In this document: one piece after another, positions 45,560-57,060 of the stretch
How the letters are laid out: every line of letters starts with the position of its first letter
How positions within the stretch are numbered: the first letter of the stretch is position 1
DNA from: Sambucus nigra
Lineage: Eukaryota > Streptophyta > Magnoliopsida > Dipsacales > Adoxaceae
Length of the DNA: 64,000 nt
NCBI GenBank assembly: GCA_949130495.1
Contig: CASBWL010000051.1
Coordinates: 313,501 to 377,500, forward strand
Direction of reading: 5' to 3'
Notes under the pieces: model-generated
Database searches by the model: none
Seen by the model: the letters and a program-made list of their open reading frames with translations, nothing else
What the model was told of the DNA's origin: nothing
Made by a program: the position numbers and the translations under genes

Positions 45560-47077
45560 TCACTGATAATACTTGCGTAGGTGTTCAGCATTCCATGCGT
45601 TCTTAAATTCTTCTCCTTCTAGAGTCGCTATTCGGTAAGTTCCTGGTCGAACAACTTCTGTGACTCGGTAAGGTCCATGCCAGTTTGCTTCCAATTTATT
45701 GTGCTTCTGAATGACCTTCTTTATCACGTAATCTCCTTCTTTTAAGTCGAATTTATTCTCCCTCTTGTTGTAGAACAGAGTTGTTCGTTGTTGGTAAGCA
45801 GCATTCCTAATGGCTGCCTCTTCTCTAACCTCCTCGATCATATCCAAATCCAATCTTCTCATTAAGTCGCTGACTGGTGAATTGAAATTCAGCACTCTAT
45901 GTGTTGGAAGACCCAACTCGGCAGGTATTACAGCTTCACTTCCAAATGCCAGCATATATGGTGATTCTCCAGTTGCTTCTCGGGGAGTTGTTCGGTAAGC
46001 CCACAATACTGATTGTAGCTCATTAATCCAATTAGCTTTAGCTTCACTTAGCCTCTTCTTCAAACCATTGAGTAATGTTTTGTTCATCACTTCAAATTTT
46101 CCATTGCTTTGAGGGTGGCCTGGTGCTGAATGAGTCTTCAAAATGTTTGATTGTCGACAATAGGAAGCAAACTCCTCGTTATCGAATTGTGTTCCATGGT
46201 CTGTGATGAAGGCATGAGGGAGACCATATCGGCAGATGATGTTCTTCCAAACGAACTGGTACACTTTCTCGTATGTCATATCAATCAGAGCCTCAGCTTC
46301 TACCCACTTTGTAAAATAGTCCACTGTGACGACGAGGTACTTGAATCTTCCTCGGGTCGTTGGTAGTGATCCAACCAAATCAATTCCCCATATGGAAAAT
46401 GGCCAAGGGGAAGTTATGGGTGTCAACAATGCTTGTGGAGTACGTCGGATGGAAGAAAAACGTTGGCATTTATCACATCTCTTAGCATAGGCTATACAAT
46501 CAGCCCTCATCGTCGGCCAGTTGTATCCTTGCGTCATCACCCTTTGCAAAAGTGTCCGACCTGCTACATGGGATCCACAGGACCCCTCGTGGATCTCTTC
46601 AATCAATTCTTTCACCTCGGAGGGATGTACACATCTCTGCAAACCCACCATGATTCCTCGTCTATACAAAACACCATTAGTTAGTACATACCGAGCAGCT
46701 TTAAACTTCAATTTCTTTGCAGCGAGCTTATCCTCTAGAAATTCTCCCTCCTCAATGTATGCCTTGATGGGATCCATCCAAGATGGTCCTAAATCAAGGG
46801 TAATAACATTCATCGTCAAGTCTTCATCTATGCTACGACTTTCTAATACTTCAATTGGTATCGTTCTTCGCAGCTCGGTACGAGTAGCTGATGCTAGTCG
46901 GGCCAGTGCGTCTGCTCGTGCATTCTCCATTCTTGGTATTCTGATCAACTGAATGGCATTAAATTCTGCCAACAACTCTATCACCTTTGCATGGTACTTG
47001 ACCATTAATTCTCCTTTAACTTCATATGTTCCCATCATTTGATTCACAATTAATTGAGAATCACTGAATACCATTAC
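45560..47077 (-). pseudogene. Gypsy second RNase H (end) and integrase
   Basis: The frame is open for 504 codons. It begins with VFSDSQLIVNQMMGTYEVKG (end of the archaeal-type RNase H), then RCVHPSEVKELIEEIHEG and CDKCQRF (integrase HHCC zinc region), the core motifs GIDLVGSLPTTRGRF, DHGTQFDN and SNGKFEVMNKTLL (D, D, E), and the C-terminal GPYRVTEVVRPGTYRI. It ends NAEHLRKYYQ and TGA at 45562-45560. The only break is the TAA at 47080-47078 just upstream. This is the best preserved piece of the element. Unit 1 carries a more damaged copy. Confidence 0.92.
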
Positions 47078-48214
47078 TTATCGCGCTTCCATGTTCTTCG
47101 CTAATTTAAGACCTACTATCATGGCCTCATACTCCGCCTCATTATTGGAAGTTTTGAATTGGAATCGCAGGGCGTATTCCATGTCAATCTCGTCTGGGGT
47201 GTTTAAAACAATCCCTACTCCACAACCTGTTGTGCAAGATGACCCATCTACATATAATCTCCATGTAGGTAACTCGTCATCAAATTTCTTATCTGACAGA
47301 GTTTCTCGGTGAAATATCTGTTGTTTTCTGTCATCCTCCCCTGATATTTTTCGCTCCTCGTCGATCATCTCTTCTCGCCCTTTTACCAACCGTACTTGGT
47401 CTGAGCTCGAATTTGATGATCCTTCAGCATCCACAAGACCTTTTACCAACCGGAGTTGATATGGGCTTGTGTTTGATGATCCTGTAACATCCACAGGTTG
47501 ATTAGCGAGAAACTTTTGTTCCTCGGGGGTATCAGGATATGTAAACTCTGCTATAAAATCTGCTACAGCTTGCCCTTTTAATGATGATCTGGGTTCATAC
47601 ACAATATCATATTCACCGAGCTCTATTGCCCAGTACATCAGTCTCCCTGGTTTTTCTGGCTTATGAAGGGCTTGTCTCAATGGCATGTCGGTATACATGA
47701 TGATGGTATGGGCTTGAAAATATGGCCTCATTCTTCAACTTGCCTCAATCAATGCCAATTCCAACTTTTCCAGCTTTGGGTACCTGATCTCTGCACCTCA
47801 GAAATCCTTACTTGTGTAATAAATTGGCTTCTGGATTCTATTTTCTATTCTTATTAATGCCGAGCTGACTGCATATTCTGATATTGCCAGGTACAAGTAC
47901 AACTTTTCTCCCGTTACTGATCTGGACAACAGTGGAGGTGCTCCCAAATATTTCTTCAAGTCTTGAAAGGCTTTTTCACATTCATCATTCCATTCGAAAG
48001 TTTTTCGAAGTATTTTGAAGAATGGAAGGCATCGATCAGTTGCTCGGGATACAAATCTGTTGAGCGCTCCAACTCGTCCTGTAAAACTCTGCACTTCTCT
48101 CTTCGTCGTCGGAGATCGCAGCCCTAAAAGAGTTTTGATCTTTTCTGGATTTGCTTCAATGCCTCTCTGGTTGACAATGTACCCGAGGAACATTCCTTCT
48201 CGTACTCCAAATGT
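47078..48214 (-). pseudogene. Gypsy RNase H, linker and second RNase H (start)
   Basis: From 48193 the minus strand reads MFLGYIVNQRGIEANPEKI (RT connection), KAFQDLKKYLGAPPLLSR, then RNase H with KPIYYTSKDF, TGA at 47800, GAEIRYPKLEKLELALIEAS, TGA at 47737, and MYTDMPLRQALHKPEKPGR. The linker holds a 60-bp repeat (47375-47482) encoding SSNTSPYQLRLVKG and SSNSSSDQVRLVKG. Next comes the second RNase H with WRLYVDGSSCTTGCGVGIVL and NNEAEYEAMIVGLKLA. Both TGA codons sit where CGA-type codons would be expected, fitting C-to-T decay. The duplicated unit 1 copy ends at 47142. Confidence 0.88.
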
Positions 48215-49540
48215 TCATTTCGTCAGGTTGAGCTTCATCTGGTATTTACCCAGTTGATCAACGGTCTTACCTAAGTCAACTAGATGATCAACAGCTTTCT
48301 TGCTTTTTGTCAGCATATCATCGACATAGACTTCCATATTGCAACTGATTTGTTCGGCAAAAACCTTGTTCATCAGCCGCTGGTATGTCGCTCCTGCATT
48401 TTTCAAACCAAAAGGCATAACATTATAACAATAAGTTCCCCTAGGGGTAATAAAAGAAGTACTTTGCATGTCTTCAGGTTTCATTTTGATCTGGTTGTAA
48501 CCAGAGTAAGCATCCATGAAGCTGAGCAACTCGTGTCCCGAGGTGGCGTCCACTAGTTGATCAATTCTGGGCAATGGAAAGTGATCCTTTGGGCATGCCT
48601 TGTTGAGGTCGGTGAAATCAACACACATTCTCCATTTATTGTTCTTCTTCTTTACCATCACCACGTTGGCTAGCCAGGATGGATATTTCACATCTTCAAT
48701 GAATTGAGCTTTCTGGCGCTTGTCGACCTCCTCTTGTATAGCTTGATTCTTCTCGGGACTAAATACTCTTCTTCTCTGCTTTACAGGCTTGATCTCCTTA
48801 TTCACATTGAGCTCATGACTTAAGATGTTTGGATCTATTCCTGGCATGTCTTCATGACTCCATGCAAAAGTTTTCTTCCTGTTTCGCAAGAAAGTTATCA
48901 ACTCCGGTTTTATTGAGGCATCCAACGACGAACCTATCTGGGTTACTCGTTCAGGGTGCTCCTCGTCCAGAATAACATTTTCTGTAGATTCCACCACCTG
49001 TCCTTTTACAAGTTGGGATTCATCTCTGGGATCAAGTGTTTCAATTTCTGTTCCTTCCTCCACCTGGTAGGTAGTACTCTTTTTCCTTGACTCTTCAAGC
49101 TCCTCTTGCTCGGCAGATGAATAATAGCATTCCCGAGCTACTTTTTTATCACCTTTCACAACTCCTACTCCAAAATTTGTTGGGAATTTTAAGCACTGAT
49201 GTACTCTAGATGGGACTGCTTCGAACTTCTTCAAACCAACTCTTCCCATGATGATGTTGTAAGCTGACTGCACATTCTTATCCATCACAAAGAAGCGTAT
49301 TCTCTCTATTCGACAAGCAGGACAAGTTCCAATGAATATATCCAACTTGATCGTCCAAAGTGGGAAAACTTTCTCGCCAGCAAAACCCAGGAGAGGTCTG
49401 TGATAAGGTTCCAATTGAGATAATTTCAAATTTAAAGTGTCAAAGCATGAGTAGTAAATGATGTCCGCCGAACTACCATTATCTACCAAAACCCTTGAAA
49501 TCACTACTTCTTTCATCCTCATTTTGATCACCAAAGGTCG
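48215..49540 (-). pseudogene. Gypsy protease and reverse transcriptase
   Basis: Protease: VLVDNGSSADIIYY, with the D-N-G active-site form usual in this lineage. A linker follows (CYYSSAEQEELEESRKK; DPRDESQLVKGQVV). RT: RMCVDFTDLNKACPKDHFPL, FMDAYSGYNQIKM and VYVDDMLTKSK, with YVDD at 48328-48317. It ends at TGA 48217-48215, where a Cys codon of the K-C-TFGV block is expected; the frame continues beyond. Upstream, one missing base in CCTTTGG near 49540 separates this frame from gag. Confidence 0.9.
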
Positions 49541-51468
49541 TCGTGAGGGTAAAGAACACTTGCCAGGTCGTTTTTTGAAAAGCCAATGACCAGCTTCTCT
49601 TTCTTTACCTTCCTCGGGCGATCCTCTTCAGCCAAATTTATTCGCTGAATGTACGAGCAAGCTTGAGCCTCTCTGAGGTAAGCTTTTCTTTCTGCAATAA
49701 GGTCTCCTCCTCCTGCATCTCCACCTGTAATGACATTACAATCAAATGACCCAAAGCGTATTAAAAATACCTCTCGTTCTGGCTGCCTTGGTTTCTTGGG
49801 AAGATCGGGGTCATCATCTGGATCATCTTCATGGTCTTTCTTCTTTTTCTCCTCTGCTCGACGAGGAGATCTGGATCTCTCTCTATGTCGGTCAGTATTT
49901 CTTCTTTCACCTCCCCGATCAACATACTTTGCTAGTTTCCCTCTTCGGATGAATGTTTCAATCTCGTTCTGAAGAGCTATGTAATTTTTAGTCATATGGC
50001 CATGATCCTTGTGGAACTCGCAGTATTTCTCCCTATTCCTCGTGTCAGGGTCTAACCTCAGTTTCTTTGGCCATTTTACTTCCTCGTTATTCTTGATTTC
50101 TTCCAAGACGTGATTAATACCCATTTTAAATGGAGTATAATTATCGAATTTCTTCAGGACTTCCCATGACGACCTATTATTCTTGGAATGCTTATCACCG
50201 CCATTGCCTTTTTGCTCTTTCTTCTTAGATTTGTCGCCTTCCTCCTTGGTTTCTTCATCCATATTCTTCTTCGCAGCCATAACCTCCTCGACATTCATGA
50301 TTTTGGTCGCTTTTGCCATCAACTCTAACATAGTTGTAGGTGGATCTTTGTCCAAAGTGTAATACAACTTGTTAGGCAACAACCCACTCATCAAGTCGGT
50401 GATAGTTGTCTTTTCTTCATAATCTATGACTTCCAGCTTCTCGTTATTGAAACGAGTTATGTAGTCTCTAGGACTCTCACCAGATTTTTGTCTAACACTT
50501 AACAAGTGTGCTACTCGTTTTACTGGCTTTGCTCCAAAACAGAAATTACCGATGAACAACTCGGCTAATTGAAAGAAAGTTGAAATCTTCCCCCGAGGAA
50601 GATAGTTGTACCATATCTGGGCAGATCCAGTAAGAGTTCCTGAGAATGCTCTGCATCTCATCTCGTCGGGGACAGCATAGATGTCGGCAGCAGCTTGATA
50701 CTGCTCTATGTGCAGAACAGGATCTGTCTTTCCATCATATTTGGGGGTCACTACGGGTGCTTTAAACTTTGACAGTGTAGGAAAATCCACAATAGCCTTG
50801 ACAAAAGGTGTCCCTTGAACAAAAGTTCGTTGTAGGGGATTCTTCGCCTTAGCCATTTCTCCCAATCTATCCTCCAACCGCTGAATTGAACCTTTCCAAG
50901 CATCATTTCCTTCCTCGGGCCTATTAGTTCGATCAATTGATTGTTCTGATGTGGCCTCCTGAGATATTTCTTGACGAGCAACTGGTCGTGATTGTGCTGA
51001 TCCTTCTCTTAGATCTGATGGTTGTCGAAAACTCCTCGACATGGTCTTAGGTGGACTCCTATTCCTTCTAGGGCCTAATCGGTTGAAAGGAGACACTCTG
51101 CTCAGTCTTTCCAAGGCGCTGGGTCTTTTTGGAGAGAGAGTGATACGTTGATCAGTATTTGTAGCCCGTATTGACGAAGTTCGCCCAGGTTGATAAGAGA
51201 AATCATTAGATTCCTCATTACGCTATGACTCAGTACGCCTGGTTCGTGAAGAAAGTAAATAGGTTTGCCTCTGACCACTTCGTTGTCCTGAATGCGTAGG
51301 TGCACTGCCATGAAGGGTTTGTATGAGTTGACGCATTGTTTCTAGCATGGCGGTTTACCCTTGAGCCAGATTCGTCATAATTCCAGCCAGATCTGGAGGT
51401 ACAGAAGGATTTTGAGGATTTCTAGCATTTCCAGCATTTCGATTGCTAGATTCTGGATTATCCGCCAT
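49541..51468 (-). pseudogene. Gypsy gag
   Basis: It starts at ATG 51468 (MADNPESSNRNAG). In-frame stops are TAA 51357-51355 (codon 38) and TAG 51225-51223 (codon 82); the frame is then open to the end. The retrotransposon gag domain spans KAPVVTPKYDGKTDPVLHIE through SAQIWYNYLPRGKISTF to QKSGESPRDYITRFNNE. The later CEFHKDHGHMTKNYIALQNE resembles a Tat-type zinc knuckle in which the last Cys is replaced. An Arg/Asp/Glu-rich tail follows. The same N-terminus starts the remnant at 57689. Confidence 0.88.
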
Positions 51469-51511
51469 TGATGATGAATGATTTTTGGTGAAAAACGATA
51501 ATAACAAATCG

Positions 51512-51530
51512 TTCCCACAGACGGTGCCAA
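51512..51530 (-). other. Gypsy primer binding site
   Basis: The minus strand reads TTGGCACCGTCTGTGGGAA two bases after the LTR. The remnant at 57628 has TGGCGCCGTCTGTGGGAA. The first bases TGGCGCCGT match the 3' end of tRNA-Asp; the G-to-A change here would weaken priming. Confidence 0.75.
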
Positions 51531-51532
51531 TC

Positions 51533-52101
51533 TGTTGATCTAAAAAATTAGATTACTCTAATTATTCAATCACAGATAAATAAATGAGACAAAAGATTTT
51601 AAAGTGGTTCAGCCTTATTTGAATGGCCTACGTCCATTGTTATGTTATTGCTGAGTGTTTGGGAATTCTCGATTACAAGTGCTATCAAGAAATTCCGGTC
51701 CCCTTGAATGAGGGTAATACAATGTATTTATATCCTTGAGGCTATAATCTGAAAGGGTGATACATTAAATGATATACATATGAAGGGGTAATATATTTAA
51801 TGCTCTTCAAGCGTGTGAGTCAAGATGATAAGCATTCAATGAATAGTTGAACTGTTGATTATCTGGTAATTAATGCTGTGGTTGAGATGCAGCTCGAGCC
51901 GCCTTAGTTATTCGTCGTTCAAGAGTTCCTCGGAGCGTTGGTGTTCCTCGGAGAGCTGGAGTTCCTCGGAGTATACTTGTTGCTCGGAGTGAGTCTGACT
52001 TGGTCGAGAAAATAGACTTCCTCGTTGCTATTGTGCCATGTAGATTGACACGTGTCTTCTTATTATTCGTCCACATCAGCATACTAATTTTGGTATCAAC
52101 A
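51533..52101 (-). repeat. Gypsy 5' LTR
   Basis: This 569-bp LTR has inverted ends TGTTGAT/ATCAACA. The U3 part holds a palindromic G-box GACACGTGTC (52047-52056) and four direct repeats around CTCCGAGGAAC (about 51915-51985). The TATA box TATAAATA is at 51732-51725. The related LTR at 57061-57624 keeps the G-box, the repeats and the TATA box. Confidence 0.9.
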
Positions 52102-52210
52102 CAAAGCCACCACTCACCTTATCTCTCTCTATATATAGATATATTTTGAACCATTCCATGCATGCATAAACATATCTAGCTTTTGTATCATCAAGAAAAA
52201 AAAGGAAACA
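52102..52210 (+). promoter_or_regulatory. Promoter and leader of small gene copy G2
   Basis: It is nearly identical to 53148-53253: CAAAGCCACCACTCACCTTA, then a TATA tract at about 52126-52145, then a leader ending GGAAACA before the ATG. The gypsy LTR ends directly before it. Confidence 0.5.
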
Positions 52211-52255
52211 ATGGCGAGCCGTCAACATAAAGAATTGGTAACTGTCAAAATTAAC
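52211..52255 (+). pseudogene. Small gene family copy G2, 5' stub
   Basis: ATGGCGAGCCGTCAACATAA matches copy G3 base for base through MASRQHKEL, then departs after about codon 12 into unrelated sequence (GTCAAAATTAACGG). Only the start survives. The open frame continues to 52402 by chance. Confidence 0.7.
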
Positions 52256-53147
52256 GGAAGGTCCTCGTTAAATGGTTGTCAATGCTTAGGGTATAAATGG
52301 TCATTTTTCATAGTTAAGGTGCCATTATGGACTAATCATGATAGTTTGGGGTCAAATATTTTATTTAATCTACTTTTTCATTATATTTTTATTCTTCCTT
52401 AAGTCATAATTGTTATGTTAAATGTTTTTAAAATCTTATTATCAATTTTCACTTATTTTTGAAATAGAAAATTGTGAAAACATAATAGGGCTGATAGGAA
52501 TTATGGTTATTTTAATTGGATATAAGCTTTATTTATGATTGGAAAGATATTTTTTTTATCTTTTTAACTAGAAACATGCATTTTTATTTTTTAATTAGAA
52601 GTATGTCTTTCTAAAATTGGATTTCAACTTTTACAATGGTTTGGTCTTGTTTTCACATTTGGAAATAGTTTTTAAACGAATTATAAACGAATTTTCAATT
52701 ATTTACAGTTTCAACCAGTGTTTGGACATCATATCCTCAATAGTGATCATGTCCAGCGCGCATGACCTAACTTTCCTGTAAAGAAACAACGGTGCTAGGC
52801 GGTAGGTTTTTATTTGTAGTCGTGTTTGAAGTTCTAGGTTATCTCAAGAAACTTAAAGTAGGAGGGAGGTAGTGTACGAGAGAGTAAAGTTCAGTGGGCG
52901 TAAGTGTAATTAACTGGACCAATAAACATATTGTTGATGTTCAAGGATATTGTTAATACATAATCCAAAAATAACACGATATTATATTCATAGGTTAAAG
53001 TCAATTGTTAATGGATAATCCGGGAAAAAAACACTTCATTAAATATGTAGAGGACTCAGTCTAAATTAAAAGATAACAGGGTACATATTCCGTAAGAAAA
53101 TGCGTTTAATTCAAGAAGATGTAATATTCCTCTTAATGTATCATTCA
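52256..53147. other. Unassigned sequence and upstream region of G3
   Basis: 52256-52920 is AT-rich with no gene recognised. 52920-53147 resembles the upstream regions of the other family copies (AATTGTTAATGGATAATCC, compared with 2310 and 19930). Confidence 0.5.
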
Positions 53148-53253
53148 AAGCCACCACTCACCTTATCTCTCTATATATATAGATATATTTTGAACCATTC
53201 CATGCATGCATAAACATATCTAGCTTTTGTATCATCAAGAAAAAAAGGAAACA
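53148..53253 (+). promoter_or_regulatory. Promoter and leader of small gene copy G3
   Basis: The TATA-like CTATATATATAGATATAT is at about 53170-53187, some 70 bases before the ATG. The leader ends GGAAACAATGGCG, a strong plant start context. It is shared with G2. Confidence 0.5.
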
Positions 53254-53687
53254 ATGGCGAGCCGTCAACATAAAGAATTGATAACGGATACAATTGAAGA
53301 CACCTTCGATAGTGCACACAGGCTGGATGATACTCTTACCTTTCCTCTGGGCCCTTTGGATGCCGTGGTGCATGGAGTCACTCGAGGTGTTTCAAACTGG
53401 CTGCATGATAAGCATCCTGACAGGTCCAATACCCAGCACCCACACAGAAATATCGTTATCAGCCTAGTAGATGTGGAGGAAATCCTAGGTATAATAGTTA
53501 TCAGCCTAATAGAGACGATCCCGACGAGAGTGATGGGGAAGATGAGGTTGAAGAGGCTCGTTTTAAAGCTGGAAATCGTAAGATTAAGGGACAATCTATG
53601 ATAAGAGATATCAAAGGATCTGACAAGAGTCATCTCAGTGCTGGCAATCTTAAGGGTAACAGACGATCTATGGTTGGAGATATCTAA
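53254..53687 (+). pseudogene. Small unknown protein, family copy G3 (full length, one frameshift)
   Basis: The family's longest version would have 144 codons. The first 60 or so residues (MASRQHKELITDTIED ... FPLGPLDAVVHGV ... DKHPDRSN) are in frame 1. Near 53437 one base is missing compared with copy G1, and the rest continues in another frame: YRYQPSRCGGNPRYNSYQ, the acidic RDDPDESDGEDEVEEARF, then a basic tail ending RRSMVGDI and TAA at 53685-53687. Copy G4 confirms that this second frame is the family frame. It has no transmembrane segment or known domain. It may be a pseudogene, or the frameshift could be a sequencing error. Confidence 0.6.
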
Positions 53688-55250
53688 GGATTTCACAACA
53701 CTGCTCTTACTGGCAATATCTAGTACTTATGTTAAGTTTCCATATGGAATGGTAAATCTAAATAACTAAATAAGTGGTAGCCTCAATTAAATAAGAAGTT
53801 TTAATAGACTTCGAAGTCTTTGACCCTCATGTTATTTCCTCACCTCAGTGTAACAAGTGGGTGTACAATATTAATACAATTATTAAATATCTATGATCCA
53901 AATATAATGATATCTTCATATTTTTATATGGGTGTATAGTGATTACTTCATTTTATTTCGAAAAAAGAAGAAATAAGTATGTAAATAAATTAATGTGAAA
54001 CATTATCATAAGTTCCAAGACTTTTTAGAAGTTAATAAAATAAATTTACAACAAGAGTAAAAGAAACAGATTAAAAGGCAATTTGTGTGGACTATCATCC
54101 AAACTACTCTAAATTATCAATAAGGTTAGCATATTGGTTGGCAAATGTTTGAGTGCATTAAATTCTTTGGTGGTACATTAAAAAAGGTGGTGTTGTAGGT
54201 ATTTGACTTACTGAGTAAGCATTTAGGATACGGGTCTTAATGATCTTAAAACAGTACTAACGATTCGATTTATTTTTATTTTTACCAGCATCGCCAATTA
54301 ATAGGTTATACATTTTTTTAGGACAGATCATGTAGGAATTATTGTTAAAATTTAATATATTGAACCATTACATAAATAATTTAGATTGTAAATTAATTAA
54401 TGAGAACAAGATATATTTCCCCTGTTTCTACACATTCACACGTGAGGCGGTAAGGAAGAATGACATGTGGTTGTCATTGTTGATATGGAAGCGAGAGAGT
54501 CTGGTTTAGTTCCGTAAACAAAATCTCCATCTGATCATGGTTCCCCATGTGCATTTTTTATATTATCGAAAAAATTTAAATATGTCATCTAATATTTATG
54601 TATCTTTTAAGTCTTTGTGAATATTTTTCAGATTTTAGAAAGATTTTTATACTTTATTCGATCTTTGTTTGTCAGAGTTTGAAATGTGTTTTATGGTTAC
54701 TAAATTAGTGTTTTTGTAATATCCAGGTTTATTTAATTATTTCTATGATATTTCCAAATTTTTAAAAAGTTATTATGTTCTTATAGGATTTTGTTCATTA
54801 GTTTTTAATATTATTTTTGGTAATTTCGTAACGTCCTCATGTGCATGGTACCTTCTCAATTTTGGTTCGAAAGATTTAACACCGCCATGGTATTGGGGTT
54901 ATTGAAAACAATTTTGGTAGTTAAGGAGGGAGGGGCTGGGGGTGGGGGGGTGGGTTATGGCATAAAATAAAAGTTTAGCTGGTGAAGTAATGATCTACTG
55001 TAGCATATCTTGATTAAAAACGCTAAATATGATGCCATTTGCAATGTACGGCTAGATACAAAATCCGTTGTTGGCATGTTATGTGAATCGTGGATCCAAT
55101 CAATTTTGATTGGTTCCAATTTCTCATATCTATGCATGGGAAATGGACATTTTCGTTTTGTCAAAGTTGTTAAGGTGTGGTCCCATTCAAGGATGCTAGC
55201 TTGAATTGGTAATATTTTTTCATTGGATTGAGATTAGTTTTCAAATTTCA
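53500..55250. repeat. Family 3' block, copy c
   Basis: It covers the 3' half of G3 and its downstream flank and is collinear with 60001-61800 at roughly 90 percent identity. It contains GACTTCGAAGTCT (a palindrome near 53807), CACACGTGAGGCGGTAAGGA near 54437, and a G-rich stretch near 54930-54955. There is no gene beyond G3. Confidence 0.8.
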
Positions 55251-55265
55251 CAAAGTAGATCTTAT

Positions 55266-56938
55266 ATTGGTAATGGATGAAATAAAGGTTTGATTCAATT
55301 TCTAATCATTTTATTTGCTAGTATGGGGGCCACACGCATGTGGGTATCACAATGGAATATATATCTTTAGAAAAGACCTCCTCATGTTTTAAACCAGCTT
55401 TTTAAGTTTTAATCAAAATTTTTGAATGTTTTAATAATTATATTCATAAATTTTAAAAGTTTTGCCAATACTATTAGTATTTTTCGAATATCCCACTGTC
55501 TACAGATTTTATTTTTTTTCGGTGAATGTGAGTTTCTTTTTTTTTCCCTAATTTTTTAAACTTTTTATATTATTCAAACATTTTAAATATGTTTTCAAAC
55601 ATTTCCATATTTTTTACATTTTTCAAGATTATTCAATTTTTTTAAGGTGCCACAATTTTATTCAAACGTGAAATTTCAGATTATTAAGCGTTTTTTGTAA
55701 TTTCTAAATTATTGTTAGTGTAATTTCCAGGTCGTAAAAAAGTTTTCCTATTATTTCAAATTTTTAAAACGTTTTTATGCTGTTATTATTTTTTTTTCTA
55801 TTACTTTTTCAAGAACATCGTAATACCTAAGTACACTCATATGCATGGCACCGGACAAATATTCTCCTAAAATAATCAAAATTGTTATGGTTCAGGCAAT
55901 TTTTTATTCGATTTAGGAAGTTCTTATAAGAAGTAATGGAAGATTAAAAGTTAAATGAAAAACTTAAGGGGATGTTAATTTATAAAAATTTCGATTACGG
56001 TGATAGAAAGATGACACGCAACTACGAAAATTTATGAGATCTTGATCGAGAGGTAGAAGACCTCTGATTATTTTTTACGCGATCTTCATCACTAGAATTA
56101 TCATTATGAGATATGAGAATATCCCTCGAAGAATGATTTATATTTTTACGAGAATTGATATTTTTTTAGGTATAATTACCCAAATAATTTTTTCCCGGGT
56201 TATTCCCTTCAAGCGTCAATTCAAGAGGGCCGACACATTGGTAATTCAATTTTCTCGATATCAAGGGAGTTGACCACTTTTCCAAAACTTGATATTCTGT
56301 TCCAACATTATCTCCAATATATTCATCACCATCCATTTAGGAACATTCTCCACATGGGATAATTTTTCAATTTGTTCAATTATCTCATCAGCTTCCAAAG
56401 TTGTAGTAGAAGACTTCCCATCCTTTTGATTTACCCTTGCTGCAGAATCATTATTAACCATAACCGCTTTTTCCACATGAGAATTCAATGGAGAGGATAT
56501 ATATATTTGTTCGACTATCTTAATAATTTTTCTTCCATTATATGTTAGCTTCCAATGGTTTGGAATAAATTGAAGAACAGTGTTTAAAGTTTGTACTTGG
56601 TTCTTAATTTGTTAGGAAAAAGGGGAAATATTCCCTTTAAACATGGTTTGACAAGCATTTTCACACGGACTATGTGGATCTGTGGGTAAAAAAATATTTA
56701 TGAGTTATACTTTTTAGGAGTTCTTAAAAACTTTAAATTGAAAAAGAATTTTTTTTATTTCATTTAAAAAATTACGAATGAAGATCCGTACGGAGGCTCC
56801 CGCAAGAAATAACGTATGGGAATCAAAACATGGGTACTTATACATACAGTGTACCTCCCATGAAGTTATGAATTGAAGAACGTTGTTTATAGTTTTGATT
56901 GGGTTCTTAATTTGTCATGAGAAAGGTGCAATATTATA
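55266..56938. repeat. Non-coding block a, paired with 57764-59257
   Basis: The block is collinear with 57764-59257, for example CTTCATGTTTTAAACCAG near 57840 against CCTCATGTTTTAAACCAG near 55381, and GTGATAGAAAGATGACACGC near 55999. Its first part also resembles 100-280 and 61817-62000. The only protein-like content is the degenerate ORF at 56168-56488. Confidence 0.8.
56168..56488 (-). pseudogene. Degenerate unassigned ORF
   Basis: The minus strand reads a charged protein with NQKDGKSSTTTLEADEIIEQ, then, after a frame change near 56335, DGDEYIGDNVGTEYQVLEKW and LNYQCVGPLELTLEGNNPGK. A more decayed relative lies at about 58625-58915. The composition suggests a gag-like or nucleic-acid-binding protein of a lost element, but I do not recognise it. 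Confidence 0.35.
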
Positions 56939-57060
56939 TATATGTAAAATGTTTCCTTATTTGGATGGGGAGGTCGAGTGCTGGGGATTGGGGTTGTGTG
57001 GCGAGTTCAGGGTTTTATAATTTTTTTTATTTTGTTTTTCTTTTAAAATTAGAAAATATT

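Larger units (their letters stand above)
25099..47142. repeat. Tandem duplication, unit 2
   Basis: This is the direct copy of 8310-25101. At the junction, gypsy sequence ending CTCCGCCTCAT overlaps LINE sequence starting CATAGACCCTTG, sharing CAT at 25099-25101. Without the copia element (9.9 kb) the unit is about 12.1 kb, and without its own insertions unit 1 is about 12.4 kb, so the two agree. Confidence 0.93.
44076..52101 (-). mobile_element. Ty3/gypsy retrotransposon, Tat lineage (Retand-like), 3' LTR missing
   Basis: On the minus strand: 5' LTR (52101-51533), primer site, gag, protease, RT, RNase H, a linker, a second (archaeal-type) RNase H, integrase, tandem repeats and an antisense extra ORF. 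The dual RNase H is diagnostic of the Tat lineage. I find no 3' LTR: beyond the antisense ORF the sequence turns into a foreign pol fragment and an HMG-box fragment. At least five in-frame stops and one frameshift inactivate gag-pol. The right flank is CAAAGCC at 52102, matching the promoter of the small gene family, so the element landed in a family promoter. Confidence 0.9.

Noticed and set aside
51870..52082. Repetitive RGTP-type peptide in the gypsy LTR, and its mirror at 57086-57292
   Set aside because: It is translation of the U3 direct repeats, not a protein.
52211..52402. A separate 63-residue gene
   Set aside because: Only the first dozen codons match the family; the rest is unrelated AT-rich sequence read by chance.
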